Source: Kiritimatiellia bacterium (GTDB lineage Bacteria > Verrucomicrobiota > Kiritimatiellia > SLAD01). From it: DNA of 5,744 nucleotides. Under the pieces are notes generated by a model. That model made no database searches. It was not told the origin of the DNA and saw nothing but the letters and a program-made list of their open reading frames with translations. Within the stretch, counting starts at the first letter, position 1. Every line of letters begins with the position of its first letter. The DNA lies in assembly GCA_007128275.1 (NCBI GenBank), contig SKXR01000144.1, forward strand, positions 1-5,744. Reading direction: 5' to 3'. Shown piece after piece: positions 5,630 through 5,744 of this stretch. The position numbers and the translations under genes were made by a program.

Positions 5630-5656
5630 AAGATGAGGTGGAAATCTATTCGCTCC

Positions 5657-5691
5657 GTCCTCCGCCGGAGGACTCCGGTCGGGATGACCGG
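5657..5691. repeat. Two consecutive GC-rich hairpins
   Basis: GTCCTCC (5657-5663) pairs with GGAGGAC (5667-5673) around GCC, and CCGGTC (5675-5680) pairs with GACCGG (5686-5691) around GGGAT. The stems are perfect, one base apart, and not followed by a T-run on either strand, so intrinsic termination is not supported. They lie between 9-mer arrays B and C. Confidence 0.6.
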
Positions 5692-5713
5692 CAAGGCGTT
5701 CCATGATCCGCCC

Positions 5714-5740
5714 CCTTCGCGTTCTTCGCCAACTTTGTGT
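5714..5740 (-). repeat. 9-mer array C (minus strand)
   Basis: Read on the minus strand, three contiguous 9-mers are ACACAAAGT, TGGCGAAGA and ACGCGAAGG. They follow the same NNCRNARN-like pattern and the same 27-bp length as arrays A and B, but in opposite orientation to both. The array ends 4 bases from the window edge and may continue. Confidence 0.5.
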
Positions 5741-5744
5741 AAGA

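Larger units (their letters stand above)
5396..5744. other. Gene-free, repeat-filled stretch
   Basis: No coding region is recognisable here. The open frames on either strand read through repeats and show no conserved motif, plausible ribosome site or hydrophobic pattern. The content is the AACGTT near-palindrome, the long inverted repeat, the GC hairpins and 9-mer arrays B and C, each listed separately. Confidence 0.6.

Noticed and set aside
5489..5704. 71-codon minus-strand ORF
   Set aside because: Its sequence is formed from the inverted repeat, array B and the GC hairpins, with no recognisable protein features.

Overview
The window is high-GC bacterial DNA from a Gram-negative organism, since it encodes an outer-membrane barrel. 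Periodic and palindromic intergenic repeats like those seen here are, from memory, common in Verrucomicrobia, Kiritimatiellota, Planctomycetes and related groups. The taxonomic guess is therefore PVC-like, with low confidence and no marker gene in the window to prove it.

Positions 1-2475 (+ strand) hold the end of an operon. It contains the C-terminal 124 residues of a phosphate-selective-porin-type outer-membrane barrel, then a 495-residue protein of the ethylbenzene-dehydrogenase-like haem-binding family (EB_dh) with a membrane helix at each end, then a 196-residue five-helix membrane protein resembling DUF2231. The second and third genes overlap by 4 bases and each has a strong Shine-Dalgarno. 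Together they look like an envelope module running from outer-membrane channel to periplasmic b-haem carrier to inner-membrane partner, probably the downstream part of a respiratory gene cluster that starts before the window. A 12-codon ORF with its own good Shine-Dalgarno follows (2515-2553) and may be the stump of a lost gene.

Positions 2575-4986 (- strand, convergent with the operon) hold one 803-residue gene. It is a complete siroheme/[4Fe-4S] sulfite (or nitrite) reductase haemoprotein fused to a HEPN-like helical domain and then to a TusA-type sulfur-carrier domain. Both halves of the reductase keep a C-x5-C / C-x3-C cysteine set. This is the most informative gene in the window and points to sulfite reduction with direct handling of the sulfur product. 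The tri-domain form is, as far as I recall, known in other bacteria, so it is unusual rather than wholly new.

Positions 4987-5744 contain no intact gene. The stretch is a mosaic of a probable leader and weak promoter for the reductase, two identical 21-bp elements with a 16-bp palindromic core exactly 42 bp apart, two TTCCAA-N3-TTGGAA palindromes 32 bp apart, a 20-codon remnant resembling the N-terminus of Eco57I-like restriction-modification proteins, an AACGTT near-palindrome at the point where that remnant breaks off, a long imperfect inverted repeat bracketed by 9-bp direct repeats, two GC-rich hairpins, and three separate 27-bp arrays each made of three 9-mers. I see no convincing wholly new system; the most unexplained signal is the organisation of this repeat-rich intergenic stretch.
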